In this document: one piece after another, positions 49,395-58,584 of the stretch | Position numbering within the stretch: position 1 is the first letter of the stretch | Layout of the letters: each line of letters opens with the position of its first letter | Origin: Amycolatopsis australiensis | GTDB lineage: Bacteria; Actinomycetota; Actinomycetes; Mycobacteriales; Pseudonocardiaceae | Reading direction: 5' to 3' | NCBI RefSeq assembly: GCF_900119165.1 | Contig: NZ_FPJG01000006.1 | Coordinates: 4,650,001 to 4,714,000, forward strand | DNA: 64,000 nt | Translations under genes and position numbers: made by a program | Notes under the pieces: model-generated | The model's input: the letters and a program-made list of their open reading frames with translations, nothing else | Told to the model about the DNA's origin: nothing | Databases searched by the model: none

Positions 49395-50969
49395 ATGACC
49401 CTGACCCCGCTCGGCCTCTCGCGTCCGGCCGGCGTCACCGACGAGTTCCTGCGGCAGCTCGTCGCCCGGGTGCCCGGATCGTCCGGCGAGACCTGGCCGC
49501 TCACCGAGGTCTACACCGGCGAGGTGCTCGTCGGCCTGCCGCAGTCGACGCCGGCGGACATCGAGCGGGCGTTCGCCGCCGCGCGCGAGGCGCAGCGGAA
49601 ATGGGCAGCCACGCCGCTCAAGCAGCGGCTCGCGGTGTTCAAGCGGGCGCACGCGCTCTTCGTCGGCAACGCGCGGACCGTCGCCGACCTCATCCAGGTC
49701 GAGAGCGGCAAGAACCGCCGGATGGCGATCGAGGAGACGTGCGACCCGGCGATGGTGATGAGCCACTACCTCAAGCGGGCCGCCAAGCTCCTCGCGCCGG
49801 TGCGCCGCGGCGGGCCGGTGCCGTTCCTGACGTCCTCGACCGAGATCCGGCTGCCGAAGGGCGTCGTCGGCGTGATCGCGCCGTGGAACTTCCCGTTCGC
49901 CACCGGCATTTCCGACGCCGTGCCCGCCCTGATGGCCGGCAACGCGGTGGTGCTCAAGCCGGACAACAAGACGGCCCTCTCGCCGCTCTACGGCGTCCGC
50001 ATGCTGGAAGAGGCCGGCCTGCCGGAGGGGCTGTTCCAGGTCGTCTGCGGGGAGGGCCCGGACGTCGGCCCGGCGCTCATCGACCAGGCCGACTACGTCA
50101 TGTTCACCGGCTCCACCGCCACCGGCAAGGTGATCGGGGAGCGGGCGGGCCGCAACCTCATCGGCTGCTGCCTCGAGCTGGGCGGCAAGAACCCGATGAT
50201 CGTGCTGCCGGACGCCGACTTCGGGGAAGCCGTCCCGGGCGCGATCTTCGGCGCGTTCGGCAACACCGGCCAGATCTGCATGCACATCGAGCGGATCTAC
50301 CTGCCCGACTGCCGCTACGACGAGTTCACGGCCGCGTTCGTGGCGAAGGCGTCCGCGCTCGACGTCCGCGCGGCCTACGACTTCGGCCCGGACATGGGGT
50401 CGCTCGTGTCGCCGGACCACCTGCGCCGCGTCAAGGCGCACGTCGACGACGCGGTCGCCAAGGGGGCCACCGTGCTCTGCGGCGGCAAGCCGCGGCCCGA
50501 CCTCGGCCCGGCGTTCTTCGAGCCGACGATCCTCGAGGGCGTCACGAAGGACATGCTCTGCGGTGTCACGGAAACGTTCGGGCCCGTGGTCGCGCTGCAC
50601 CGGTACCGGACGGTCGACGAAGCGATCGCGCTCGCCAACGACACCGACTACGGCCTCAACGCCTCGGTGTGGAGCCGCGACGTCGGCGCCGCCCGCGCGG
50701 TCGCCGCGCGGCTGGAGTCCGGCAACGTGAACGTCAACGACATCCTCGCGACCGCGTTCGCCGCCAAGGGGACGCCCTCCGGCGGGGTGAAGAGCTCCGG
50801 AGTCGGCGCCCGCCACGGCGACCAGGGGCTGCTCAAGTACACCGACGTGCAGCACCTGGCCGTGCTGAAGAAGCAGGTCATGGGCCCGCGGCCCGGACAG
50901 CGCTACGACCGGTACGTCGAAAGCATGCTGTCCGGGCTCAAGCTCATGCGGAAGCTGCGCATCCGGTAG
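49395..50969 (+). CDS. Aldehyde dehydrogenase (succinate-semialdehyde dehydrogenase-like)
   Basis: A 524-residue NAD(P)-dependent aldehyde dehydrogenase. VIAPWNFPFATG, the catalytic Glu in CCLELGGKNP and the catalytic Cys at residue 295 (NTGQICMH) are present. Closest in style to succinate-semialdehyde and related medium-chain ALDHs. It begins 7 bp after the GMC gene, so both are one operon. The substrate is likely the aldehyde made by the GMC enzyme. A C-terminal extension with a hydrophobic/basic end (GLKLMRKLRIR) is unusual. Confidence 0.93.
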   Translation: MTLTPLGLSRPAGVTDEFLRQLVARVPGSSGETWPLTEVYTGEVLVGLPQSTPADIERAFAAAREAQRKWAATPLKQRLAVFKRAHALFVGNARTVADLIQVESGKNRRMAIEETCDPAMVMSHYLKRAAKLLAPVRRGGPVPFLTSSTEIRLPKGVVGVIAPWNFPFATGISDAVPALMAGNAVVLKPDNKTALSPLYGVRMLEEAGLPEGLFQVVCGEGPDVGPALIDQADYVMFTGSTATGKVIGERAGRNLIGCCLELGGKNPMIVLPDADFGEAVPGAIFGAFGNTGQICMHIERIYLPDCRYDEFTAAFVAKASALDVRAAYDFGPDMGSLVSPDHLRRVKAHVDDAVAKGATVLCGGKPRPDLGPAFFEPTILEGVTKDMLCGVTETFGPVVALHRYRTVDEAIALANDTDYGLNASVWSRDVGAARAVAARLESGNVNVNDILATAFAAKGTPSGGVKSSGVGARHGDQGLLKYTDVQHLAVLKKQVMGPRPGQRYDRYVESMLSGLKLMRKLRIR

Positions 50970-50972
50970 CGG

Positions 50973-51743
50973 TCAGTTGAGCCTGCGGGTGCCCGCGGGC
51001 AGGCCGCCGCCGGCGTAGACGTTCTCGGCGAGCTCGGCCAGCGCGGTCAGGGCGACGTTCTGGGCCCACGGGCCGTAGGACACGCGGGAGACGCCCAGCT
51101 CCTGCGCGCGCGCCAGCGGGATCGACCCGGGGACGCCGATCAGGTTGACCTTGCGCTCGCCCAGCTCGTCGACCAGCCGCGCGACCTGGGCCTCGTCGAG
51201 CTTGCCGGGAACGAAGAAGTTGGCCGCGCCGGCCTCCAGGTAGGCGCGGCCGCGGGTGATGGCCTCGGTCAGCGCGGTCTCCGGATCGGTCTTGAGGAAG
51301 GCGTCGGTACGCGCGTTGAGCACGAAGTCGACGCCGGCCTTTTCCGCCGCCGCGACGGCCGCTTCGACCGCCTTCACGGCTTCGCCCAGCGGCTTCATCC
51401 GGTCTTCGAGGTTGGCGCCGACGGCCCCGGCGTCGATCGCCCGCGCGACGGTGCCGCCGGGGTCGCCGTAGCCGGCTTCGAGGTCGGCCGTCACCGGCAG
51501 GTCGCCCGCCACCCGCACGATCAGCGCGACCTCGGCGATCATCTCGTCACGCGGGATCTTCTCGCCGTCCGGGTAGCCGCGCGAAGCGGCGATGCCGTGG
51601 CTGGGCGTCGCGAGCGCCTTCGTGCCGGGCGTCTCGGCGACGACCTTGGCGGTGATGGCGTCCCAGACGTTGACGAGCAGCAGCAGCTCGGGGGCGGCGT
51701 GCAGCTCCTGCAGCCGGGTGGCCTTCTCGGCGGTGGAAGTCAT
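50973..51743 (-). CDS. Isocitrate lyase/PEP mutase family protein
   Basis: A 256-residue member of the ICL/PEP mutase superfamily: TPSHGIAASRGYPDG, the metal-binding VTADLEAGYGDP, GANLEDRMKP and FVLNARTDAFLK. No cysteine of the isocitrate lyase K-K-C-G-H site is seen, so it is more like phosphonomutase/oxaloacetate-decarboxylase-type members. Start ATG 51743. It is convergent with ALDH (3 bp apart). Confidence 0.85.
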   Translation of the reverse strand: MTSTAEKATRLQELHAAPELLLLVNVWDAITAKVVAETPGTKALATPSHGIAASRGYPDGEKIPRDEMIAEVALIVRVAGDLPVTADLEAGYGDPGGTVARAIDAGAVGANLEDRMKPLGEAVKAVEAAVAAAEKAGVDFVLNARTDAFLKTDPETALTEAITRGRAYLEAGAANFFVPGKLDEAQVARLVDELGERKVNLIGVPGSIPLARAQELGVSRVSYGPWAQNVALTALAELAENVYAGGGLPAGTRRLN

Positions 51744-51765
51744 GCCGCCAACCTAGTCCCGATCT

Positions 51766-53223
51766 TCAGCCGTCCACCAGAAGTCCCCGCAACGGGCCCT
51801 GCAGCCGCCCGGCGCGGCGCGAGACGCCGGGCAGCAGCACCAGCCGGTGGGTGCGGTGCTCGCCGCGGCGTTCCCGCTCCGCCTGCTCCTCGGCCAGCGG
51901 CCGCCAGAGGTGGTCGACGACGTCCGCCGGGTCGGTGGCGTCCAGCTCCGCGGCCGGGCGGCCCAGGTGCTCGGCCCACAGGCGCAGCCGCGTCGCGCGG
52001 GCCACCGCGGGGTCGTCGGTCGCGATGTTGACCTCGGTGTCGTTGAACAGCGAGTGCTCGTTGAGGTTCGCGGAGCCGACGGTCAGCCACTCGTCGTCGA
52101 CGATGCCGAGCTTCGCGTGCACGTACACCGGCGCCGAGGACTCCCCGTCGTGCGCGCTGATGGTCGTCGCGAGGAGACGGCGGTGGCCGTCGTCCGCGTC
52201 GAGCAGCCGGCCCAGCTGCCCGCGGGTGGTGTCGGAGCCGTTGCTGGGCTTGCGCGGCAGCAGCAGGACGACGCGGAAGCGGTCGTCGGGTGGCTCGCGC
52301 AGCTTGCCGAGGAGCACCTCGGCGATCTCGGGCGACCACAGGAACTGGTTCTCCAGGTAGATCAGCCGGCGCGCCGACCGCAGCGCCCGCAGGTAGCCGT
52401 CGAGGAGCGTGAAGTCGCCTTTCGGGGCGAAGCCGTAGGTGTGGTCCGGCACGGTGCGCAGCAGCTGGACGCGGCTGCCGCCGGCCGGCGCGGGCACCTC
52501 CGGCGCCGGCAGGTCCTCGCCCGCCACTTCGCTCCAGCGTTGCCGGAAGTGGCCGGCGACGTCGGCGACGATCGGGCCTTCGAGCCGGGAGGCCAGGTCG
52601 TGCCACCCGATCGGCCGCGGCGGGTGTTCCGGGCTGTCGTGCCGGTCGCCCTCCAGCGCCGTGAAGTCCACCCCGCCGACGAACGCGACGGCGTCGTCCA
52701 CCACGACCACCTTCTCGTGGTGGCAGTGCAGGGTCCGCTCGCGGGAGTCCAGCACGCAGCGCACGCTCGTGCCGTCGGTGAACTTCCGCCGCTCGCGCCG
52801 CGCGAGCCGCCGCGTCGGCTGGAACGCCGGCACCGGCGGCCCGGCCCACAGCAGCACCCGTACCTCGACGCCGCGCGCGCCCACCTCGGCGAGCAGATCC
52901 CGCAGGGTGGGCGCGCCGGGCTCGCGCGTCAGCCGGAAATCGGCGCTGGCGTGCCAGTTGGCGATGTGCACGTGGGACCGCGCGTGCCGGATGGCGTCGG
53001 CGATCGAGGGCAGCGACTCCTCGCCGTCGATGAGCACCTCGACGCGGTTGCCGTCACGGACGGCGGCCCGTCCGCCGAGCCGGTCGCCGGCGCCACCCGG
53101 TCTCAGCACGTCGCCCCAGCCGAGCCGCCGCAACCGCCGCCGGTGGTGGCCGCAGAGCAGCCGCTCGAGCGCGTCACCCAGCCGTTCGTCCGCCTTGTCC
53201 AGGAATGTCGTCACCCGTCCCAT
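51766..53223 (-). CDS. Phospholipase D-like protein
   Basis: A 485-residue protein with both PLD (HKD) motifs intact: HHEKVVVVDDAVAFVGG near residue 168 and VHAKLGIVDDEWLTVGSANL near 370. Two HxKxxxxD sites form one active centre that hydrolyses or transfers phosphodiesters (cardiolipin-synthase-like). No signal peptide or membrane helix is evident. It is a single gene with no obvious partners. Confidence 0.92.
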   Translation of the reverse strand: MGRVTTFLDKADERLGDALERLLCGHHRRRLRRLGWGDVLRPGGAGDRLGGRAAVRDGNRVEVLIDGEESLPSIADAIRHARSHVHIANWHASADFRLTREPGAPTLRDLLAEVGARGVEVRVLLWAGPPVPAFQPTRRLARRERRKFTDGTSVRCVLDSRERTLHCHHEKVVVVDDAVAFVGGVDFTALEGDRHDSPEHPPRPIGWHDLASRLEGPIVADVAGHFRQRWSEVAGEDLPAPEVPAPAGGSRVQLLRTVPDHTYGFAPKGDFTLLDGYLRALRSARRLIYLENQFLWSPEIAEVLLGKLREPPDDRFRVVLLLPRKPSNGSDTTRGQLGRLLDADDGHRRLLATTISAHDGESSAPVYVHAKLGIVDDEWLTVGSANLNEHSLFNDTEVNIATDDPAVARATRLRLWAEHLGRPAAELDATDPADVVDHLWRPLAEEQAERERRGEHRTHRLVLLPGVSRRAGRLQGPLRGLLVDG

Positions 53224-53295
53224 GTCACTACAGATCGGTGCGGTTCGCCGAGCAGTGACGCTGCGTCGAGGACTCGGTTGCCCAGCGCCTCCGGT

Positions 53296-54813
53296 TCAGC
53301 GATGGCCTCGAACCGCACGGTCCTCGCGCCGCGGCCGGGCGCCGGCCCCGCGCACGAGGAGGAGGACCAGCACGGCGGCCAGCACGCCGGTCCCGGCCCA
53401 CATCGACTGCCGCCAGCCGTCCACAAAGGACTGCTGTGCCGCGTGGAACACCGGCGGCGGCGCCGTGACGGCGTTCGCCACGCCCCGCCGGGCGGCGTCG
53501 GCGACCTCCGCCGGAACGCCGTCGAGGCGCGCGTCGATGGCGCCGCGGTAGCCGGCCGTCAGGACCGTGCCGAGGAGCGCGACGCCGAGCGCGGTGCCGA
53601 GCTCCCGGGTGACGTCGTTCAGCGCGGACGCGACGCCCTGGCGTTCCCGCGGCAGCGCGCTCGTGATCGCTTCGGTCGACGGGGTCATCGTCAGGCCCAT
53701 GCCCAGTCCCATGGCGAGCATGCCGGGCAGCACCGAAAGGTAGCCGCCGTCGACGGAGACGAAGAGAGCCATCATGGCCAGCCCGGCGGCCCCGAGTGTG
53801 ATTCCTGCAGCCGTCGTCGCGCGGCCGCCGGCGCGCTCGGCGACCCGCGGCGCGAGCCCGGACGCGGCCATCATCAGCAGCGCCGTCGGCATCAGCGCGC
53901 ACGTGGCGCGGAAGCCGGACCAGCCGAGCACCGCCTGGAAGTACGGGAAGAGCACCACGAAGATCCCCGCCTGCACCCCGAAGACCGCCAGCAGGGCCAC
54001 GGAACCGCCCGCCAGGCCGCGCTCGCGGAAGAGGCGGACGTCGAGCAGCGGTGCCCGGTGACGCAGTTCCCACCTGACGAACCCGAGGACGCCGACGACC
54101 CCGGCGGCCAGGCTCAGCAGCGTCGCCGGGGCGCCCCAGCCGCGGTCCGGTCCTTCGTGGAGCGCCAGGACGATCCCGGTCACGGCGGCCGCCGACGCCA
54201 GCGAGCCGCCGACGTCGAACCCGTGCCGGGTCTCTTCGCGGGAGTCGGGCACCGACTGCCACGTCACCGCGACGGCCGCCACGACGAGCGCGATCGGCAG
54301 GACGAACAGCCACCGCCAGCTCGTCAGGTCGACCAGGACCGCCGAGAGGAACATCCCGAGGATCCCGCCCCCGCCGGCGACGCCGGTCCACACGCCGATC
54401 GCGCGGGAGCGGTGCTCCTCGGGGAAGGTCGACGTGATGACCGCGAGCGTCACCGGCATGATCATCGCCGCGCCGGCACCGGCCAGGAGCCGGGCGGCCA
54501 GCAGGATCACGGCGGACGGCGCCAGGCCCGCCGCGAGGTTCGCCACCCCGAACAGCGCCAGCCCGGTGAGCAGCACGGGCTTGCGGCCCCGCCGGTCGCC
54601 GACCGCGCCGAGCGGCAGCAGCAGCGCCGCGAGGGTGAGGGTGTAGCCGTTGATGATCCACAGGACGGTGGCCTGTCCCGCGCCGAACTCGACCGCGATC
54701 TCGGGCTGGGCGACGTTCAGCCCGGAGACGGACGCGATCACCGCCGTCAGGGCGAGGCAGACGCCGAGCAGGACCGCGCGGCGCCGGCGCGGGTCGTCGA
54801 TGATCGTGCTCAC
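53296..54813 (-). CDS. DHA2 family MFS drug exporter
   Basis: A 505-residue MFS protein with about 14 membrane segments, as in the EmrB/QacA (DHA2) group. GTG 54813 overlaps the methyltransferase stop (GTGA). Motif A is LPLGAVGDRRGRKPVLLTG; the motif C-like stretch VWTGVAGGGGILGMFLSAVL follows. The cytoplasmic C-terminus is short and basic. Likely proton-driven export of a drug-like compound; co-transcribed with the methyltransferase and probably controlled by the divergent XRE-cupin regulator. Confidence 0.9.
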   Translation of the reverse strand: MSTIIDDPRRRRAVLLGVCLALTAVIASVSGLNVAQPEIAVEFGAGQATVLWIINGYTLTLAALLLPLGAVGDRRGRKPVLLTGLALFGVANLAAGLAPSAVILLAARLLAGAGAAMIMPVTLAVITSTFPEEHRSRAIGVWTGVAGGGGILGMFLSAVLVDLTSWRWLFVLPIALVVAAVAVTWQSVPDSREETRHGFDVGGSLASAAAVTGIVLALHEGPDRGWGAPATLLSLAAGVVGVLGFVRWELRHRAPLLDVRLFRERGLAGGSVALLAVFGVQAGIFVVLFPYFQAVLGWSGFRATCALMPTALLMMAASGLAPRVAERAGGRATTAAGITLGAAGLAMMALFVSVDGGYLSVLPGMLAMGLGMGLTMTPSTEAITSALPRERQGVASALNDVTRELGTALGVALLGTVLTAGYRGAIDARLDGVPAEVADAARRGVANAVTAPPPVFHAAQQSFVDGWRQSMWAGTGVLAAVLVLLLVRGAGARPRREDRAVRGHR

Positions 54814-55355
54814 GGCTTCCTCCTCGCCCGCACGACGACGTCGTGCAGCGGATGCTTCGCCGTCCGGACGCGCTCTTCGGCGGTGACGATCTCCCAGTCG
54901 TCCAGCAGTTCCGTGATGCCGGGGACGGTGGCCGACGCCTCGGCAACGTGGTGGTGCCCGCCGGCGTGCCCGACGACGAGCAGCGTGCCGCCGGGTGCCA
55001 CCCACTCCGCGATGCGCCGGTAGAACGCGAGCTGCGGCATCGCCGGGTGGGCGTAGTGCGTCACGACCAGGTCGAACGGCGTGGCGGGCGTCCAGGTGGT
55101 CAGGTCGGCCCGGACCCACTCGACACCCGGCGAGCCCGCGTGCCGGAGAGCTTCCGAAGAGATGTCCACCGCCGTGACGGCCCAGCCGCGGGAGGCCAGC
55201 CAGATCGCTTCGGCGCCTTGCCCGCAGCCGGCGTCCAGCGCGGTGCCCGGCGTCAGTTCGCCGGTTTCCCGGACCAGGTGGGGGTTGGGGTCGCCGGCGC
55301 CGTGGCGGGCCTGCCGCCAGTGGTGTTCCCAGTAGGGCATGTCGAAATCGGTCAC
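54810..55355 (-). CDS. Class I SAM-dependent methyltransferase
   Basis: A methyltransferase of about 181 residues. SAM motif I is ALDAGCGQGAEAIWLASRG, motif II VTAVDISSEAL; motif IV FDLVVTHYAHP. It resembles the tellurite/thiopurine-resistance-like group. GTG 55355 (VTDFDMPYWEHHW) was preferred; ATG 55340 is another option. First gene of a two-gene operon with the DHA2 exporter. Confidence 0.88.
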   Translation of the reverse strand: MTDFDMPYWEHHWRQARHGAGDPNPHLVRETGELTPGTALDAGCGQGAEAIWLASRGWAVTAVDISSEALRHAGSPGVEWVRADLTTWTPATPFDLVVTHYAHPAMPQLAFYRRIAEWVAPGGTLLVVGHAGGHHHVAEASATVPGITELLDDWEIVTAEERVRTAKHPLHDVVVRARRKP

Positions 55356-55384
55356 GCCGGCCACCGTGCCGGAGCGGCTGGCGA

Positions 55385-55413
55385 ATTGGCAAAGCTTCTT
55401 GCCGATTGGCAAA
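55385..55413. promoter_or_regulatory. Operator candidate between methyltransferase and XRE-cupin genes
   Basis: ATTGGCAAA is repeated directly at 55385-55393 and 55405-55413, and GGCAA (55388-55392)/TTGCC (55399-55403) forms an inverted pair. The elements lie in the short divergent gap and are plausible XRE-cupin binding sites. Confidence 0.5.
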
Positions 55414-55421
55414 ATGGGGGC

Positions 55422-56009
55422 ATGGACGAGATCGACCGGGCGCTCGACGCCGTCGGCCCCCGGCTGAAGCGGCTCCGTCAGCAGCGGGACACCACGCTCA
55501 CCGCGCTGGCCGAGCAGACCGGCATTTCCGCGAGCACGCTGTCACGCCTGGAGGCGGGCCTGCGCCGCCCCACGCTGGAGCAGCTCCTCCCGCTGGCGCG
55601 GGCCCACGGCGTGACCCTCGACGAGCTCGTCGACGCGCCGCCGACCGGCGACCCGCGCGTGAACCTGCGTCCCATCGCCTGCCGGGACGGCGCGACGATC
55701 ATCCCGCTGACCCGCCGGCCGGGCGGCATCCAGGCGTACAAGTTCGTCCTGCCCGCCGGGGACGCGGAGCCCGACCCGCGGACGCACGAGGGCCACGACT
55801 GGGTGTACGTGCTCAACGGAACGCTCCGCCTGGTCCTCGGCGAGCACGACCTCGTCCTCGGGCCGGGCGAGGCGGCGGAGTTCGACACCCGGACGCCGCA
55901 CTGGTTCGGCGCCACGGGCGCGGAGCCGGTCGAGTTCCTCAGCCTCGTCGGCCGGCAGGGCGAACGCGCCCACGTCCGGGTGGCGTCCCGGCCGGTCGCC
56001 GCCGGGTGA
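55422..56009 (+). CDS. XRE family regulator with cupin domain
   Basis: A 195-residue protein. N-terminal HTH (LKRLRQQRDTTLTALAEQTG, ISASTLSRLEAGLRRPT) about residues 13-70; C-terminal cupin 95-185 with THEGHDWVYVLNGTLRLVLG and PGEAAEFDTRTPHWFG. Such regulators sense small ligands and usually control a linked efflux or catabolic gene. It is divergent from the methyltransferase-MFS operon. Confidence 0.92.
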   Translation: MDEIDRALDAVGPRLKRLRQQRDTTLTALAEQTGISASTLSRLEAGLRRPTLEQLLPLARAHGVTLDELVDAPPTGDPRVNLRPIACRDGATIIPLTRRPGGIQAYKFVLPAGDAEPDPRTHEGHDWVYVLNGTLRLVLGEHDLVLGPGEAAEFDTRTPHWFGATGAEPVEFLSLVGRQGERAHVRVASRPVAAG

Positions 56010-56014
56010 GGCGG

Positions 56015-57583
56015 TCAGGAACCGATCGTCGGGAGGAACGCCGGGGCCCGGCGCGCCGGGGCGGCGCGCTCGAACGCCGCAGCGAGCGCGAGGACCCGGG
56101 CGTCGGCCCAGCGGCCCGCGAAGAACGAGACGCCGATCGGGAGCGGGCCCGCGAACCCGGCCGGGACCGACACGTTCGGGTAGCCCGCGACCGCCGCCGG
56201 GGTCGACGAGCCCAGCACGAACGCGTCGCCGGTCGCGTAGTCCGTCTTCCACGCCGGGCTGTTGGTCGGCGCCATGATCGCGTCCAGGTGCAGCCGCGAC
56301 AGCGTCTCGTCGATCGACCGCCGGGCCAGCGAAGTCGCCGTCTCGCGCTGCTGCCGGTAACCCGGGTCGCTCGGCGGTGGCGCGGCCGCGGCCTGCTCGA
56401 ACAGCTCCTGGCCGAACTTCGACAGCTCGACCGGGTCGCTCCGGTCGAACGCGATCAGCTCCTCGAGCGTGGCCGGGTGGCCGGGCCGGTGGGCGAGGTA
56501 GGCGTCGAGGTCGTGCTTGAACTCGGTGAGCAGCGCCGGCGTCTCGGCGGCCCCGATCCGGTCCTGGTTGGGCAGGTCCACGTCGACGACCGTGGCGCCG
56601 CGGGCGGTCAGCGTCCGCACGGCGTCCCCGACGACCCGGTCGACGTCGGCGTCCAGCCCGGCCAGCCGCCAGACCCCGATCCGGGCGCCGCGCAGGGCGC
56701 CCGGGCGCAGCAGGGCCGCGTAGTCCCGCGGCTGCCCGGCCGGGATCGCCGCCGTCGCGGGGTCGGCCGGGTCGCGGCCCTGCAGCACGGACAGCGTGAT
56801 GGCGGCGTCGACGACGTGGCGCGCCATCGGCCCGGCGGTGTCCTGCTCGGCGGAGATCGGCACCACGCCGGTCCGGCTGACCAGCCCGAGCGTCGGCTTC
56901 GCGCCGACGACGTCGTTGGCGCCGGCCGGGCAGACGATCGAGCCGTCGGTCTCGGTGCCGATCGCGACCTGGGCCAGGGTGGCCGCCACGGCGGCGCCGG
57001 AACCGGAGGACGAGCCGCACGGGTTGCGGTCGAGGACGTACGGGTTGTTCGTCTGGCCGCCGACCGCGGACCAGCCGGACGTCGAGTGGGTGGAGCGGAA
57101 GTTCGCCCACTCGGACAGGTTCGTCTTGCCGAGGATCACCGCGCCGCCGCGCTGCAGCCGGTCCACCAGCGCCGCGTCGGCCGCCGGGCGGCTGCGCGGC
57201 AGCGCCCGTGACCCCGCGGTCGCCGGCTGCGTGCGCGTGTCGATGTTGTCCTTGAGCAGCACCGGGATCCCGTCCAGCCGGCTGAGCGGCCGGCCGGTCC
57301 GGCGGCGGGCGTCGCTCGCGGCGGCGGCGCGCAGCGCACCGGGGTCGACGGCGACCACGGAGTGGACCTTGCCGTCGAGGTCTTCGATCCGGTGCAGGTA
57401 GGCCGCGGTCAGCCGCACCGAGGTGAGGCTGCCGCCCGCCATCCGCTGCTGCAGGTCCGGGATGGTGGCCGCGTCCAGGTCGAAGCCGAGGCCCGTGGCG
57501 GCGACGGCGGGGACCGGGGCCAGCAGGGAACCGGCGAGAGCGACGAGCACGGCGGCCGAGCGCAGACGATTCACGGCATCCAT
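56015..57583 (-). CDS. Secreted amidase (amidase signature family)
   Basis: A 522-residue protein with a signal peptide (MDAVNRLRSAAVLVALAGS... up to AVAA). The Ser-Ser-Lys triad of the amidase family is visible: Lys in VLLKDNID (K111), the Gly/Ser block CGSSSGSGAAVAA, and the nucleophile Ser in GTETDGSIVCPAG. It hydrolyses amide bonds outside the cell or at the wall; the substrate is unknown. ATG 57583 has GGGGAG upstream. No partner is evident. Confidence 0.93.
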   Translation of the reverse strand: MDAVNRLRSAAVLVALAGSLLAPVPAVAATGLGFDLDAATIPDLQQRMAGGSLTSVRLTAAYLHRIEDLDGKVHSVVAVDPGALRAAAASDARRRTGRPLSRLDGIPVLLKDNIDTRTQPATAGSRALPRSRPAADAALVDRLQRGGAVILGKTNLSEWANFRSTHSTSGWSAVGGQTNNPYVLDRNPCGSSSGSGAAVAATLAQVAIGTETDGSIVCPAGANDVVGAKPTLGLVSRTGVVPISAEQDTAGPMARHVVDAAITLSVLQGRDPADPATAAIPAGQPRDYAALLRPGALRGARIGVWRLAGLDADVDRVVGDAVRTLTARGATVVDVDLPNQDRIGAAETPALLTEFKHDLDAYLAHRPGHPATLEELIAFDRSDPVELSKFGQELFEQAAAAPPPSDPGYRQQRETATSLARRSIDETLSRLHLDAIMAPTNSPAWKTDYATGDAFVLGSSTPAAVAGYPNVSVPAGFAGPLPIGVSFFAGRWADARVLALAAAFERAAPARRAPAFLPTIGS

Positions 57584-57606
57584 GGCACTCCCCGGCCACG
57601 CCGGAG

Positions 57607-58542
57607 TCAACCCCCCGTTCGTCGGGCCCGTCCGTCCACAAGGGACTCGATGCCCGGCGGCAGGCGGGTCCGGTCGGCCACGAACCCCACGATCGCCGTC
57701 CGCAGCGCGCGCACCGCCCGGGTCGGTTCGACCTGCTTGCGGTAGGCCAGCTGCACGACGCGGGTCATGCCCGCCTCCGGCACGAACCGTGTCATCCGGA
57801 ACCGGTCGCCGGCCACCGTGCTCGGCACCACCGCGGACCCCACGCCGGCCCGCACCAGCTCCAGGACGGCGTCCATCTCGCCGCCCTCGATCGCGAACGC
57901 CGGTTCGAACCCGGCCGCGCGGCAGGCGTTGACCGTCGCCTCCCGGACGTCGTAGCCGCGGCGGAACATCACCAGCGGGACGTCGGCCAGCTCCCGGACC
58001 TCGAGCCGGGTGCGCCGGGCCGGGGCGTCCGCCGGCGAGACGAGGACCAGCTCTTCCAGCAGCAACGGGGTCGCGGCCAGGTGCGGGTCGGCCGGGGCGG
58101 CGGCCAGCAGCGCCAGGTCCAGCGCGCCTTCGGCCAGCCGCTGGCGCAGGTCGCGCGAGCCGCTTTCCTGCAGTTCCAGCTGGATGCCCGGATAACGGCG
58201 GCGGAACGCCCCGAGCATCGCCGGGAGCAGGCCCGTGCACAGGCTCGGCGGGGCGCCCAGCCGGACGCGGCCGCGGTCGAGCTCGTCCAGCTCCCGGATG
58301 GCCCGCCGGGCGGTCTCGGTCTCGGCGAGGATCCGCCGCGCGATCGGCAGCAGGACTTCGCCCGCCTCGGTGAGGGTCACATTGCCGCGGATCCGGTGGA
58401 ACAGCGGCGCGCCGAGATCGTGCTCCAGCGCCCGGATCTGCTGGGACAGCGACGGCTGGGCGACGCGCACCCGCTCGGCTGCGCGGGTGAAGTGGCGGTC
58501 TTCGGCGACGGCGACGAAGTAGGCGAGCTGCTGGAACTGCAC
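57607..58542 (-). CDS. LysR family regulator divergent from sdhCAB
   Basis: A 311-residue LysR protein. GTG 58542 gives VQFQQLAYFVAVAEDRHFTR, with VRVAQPSLSQQIRALEHDLG as the recognition helix. Effector domain complete (SPADAPARRTRLEVRELADV). It is divergent from sdhC, separated by 40 bp that hold a large inverted repeat. It probably regulates the succinate dehydrogenase operon and itself. Confidence 0.92.
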   Translation of the reverse strand: MQFQQLAYFVAVAEDRHFTRAAERVRVAQPSLSQQIRALEHDLGAPLFHRIRGNVTLTEAGEVLLPIARRILAETETARRAIRELDELDRGRVRLGAPPSLCTGLLPAMLGAFRRRYPGIQLELQESGSRDLRQRLAEGALDLALLAAAPADPHLAATPLLLEELVLVSPADAPARRTRLEVRELADVPLVMFRRGYDVREATVNACRAAGFEPAFAIEGGEMDAVLELVRAGVGSAVVPSTVAGDRFRMTRFVPEAGMTRVVQLAYRKQVEPTRAVRALRTAIVGFVADRTRLPPGIESLVDGRARRTGG

Positions 58543-58548
58543 TCGCTC

Positions 58549-58584
58549 ATGATAGCTGGCGCCTATCAACTGCAGAGCTATCAT
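58549..58584. promoter_or_regulatory. LysR box overlapping the sdhC start
   Basis: ATGATAGCT (58549-58557) and AGCTATCAT (58576-58584) are perfect inverted arms, 18 bp apart, with an extra CTATCA half-site in between. The right arm covers the first two bases of sdhC's ATG (58583). Strong candidate for LysR binding to both promoters. Confidence 0.75.
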
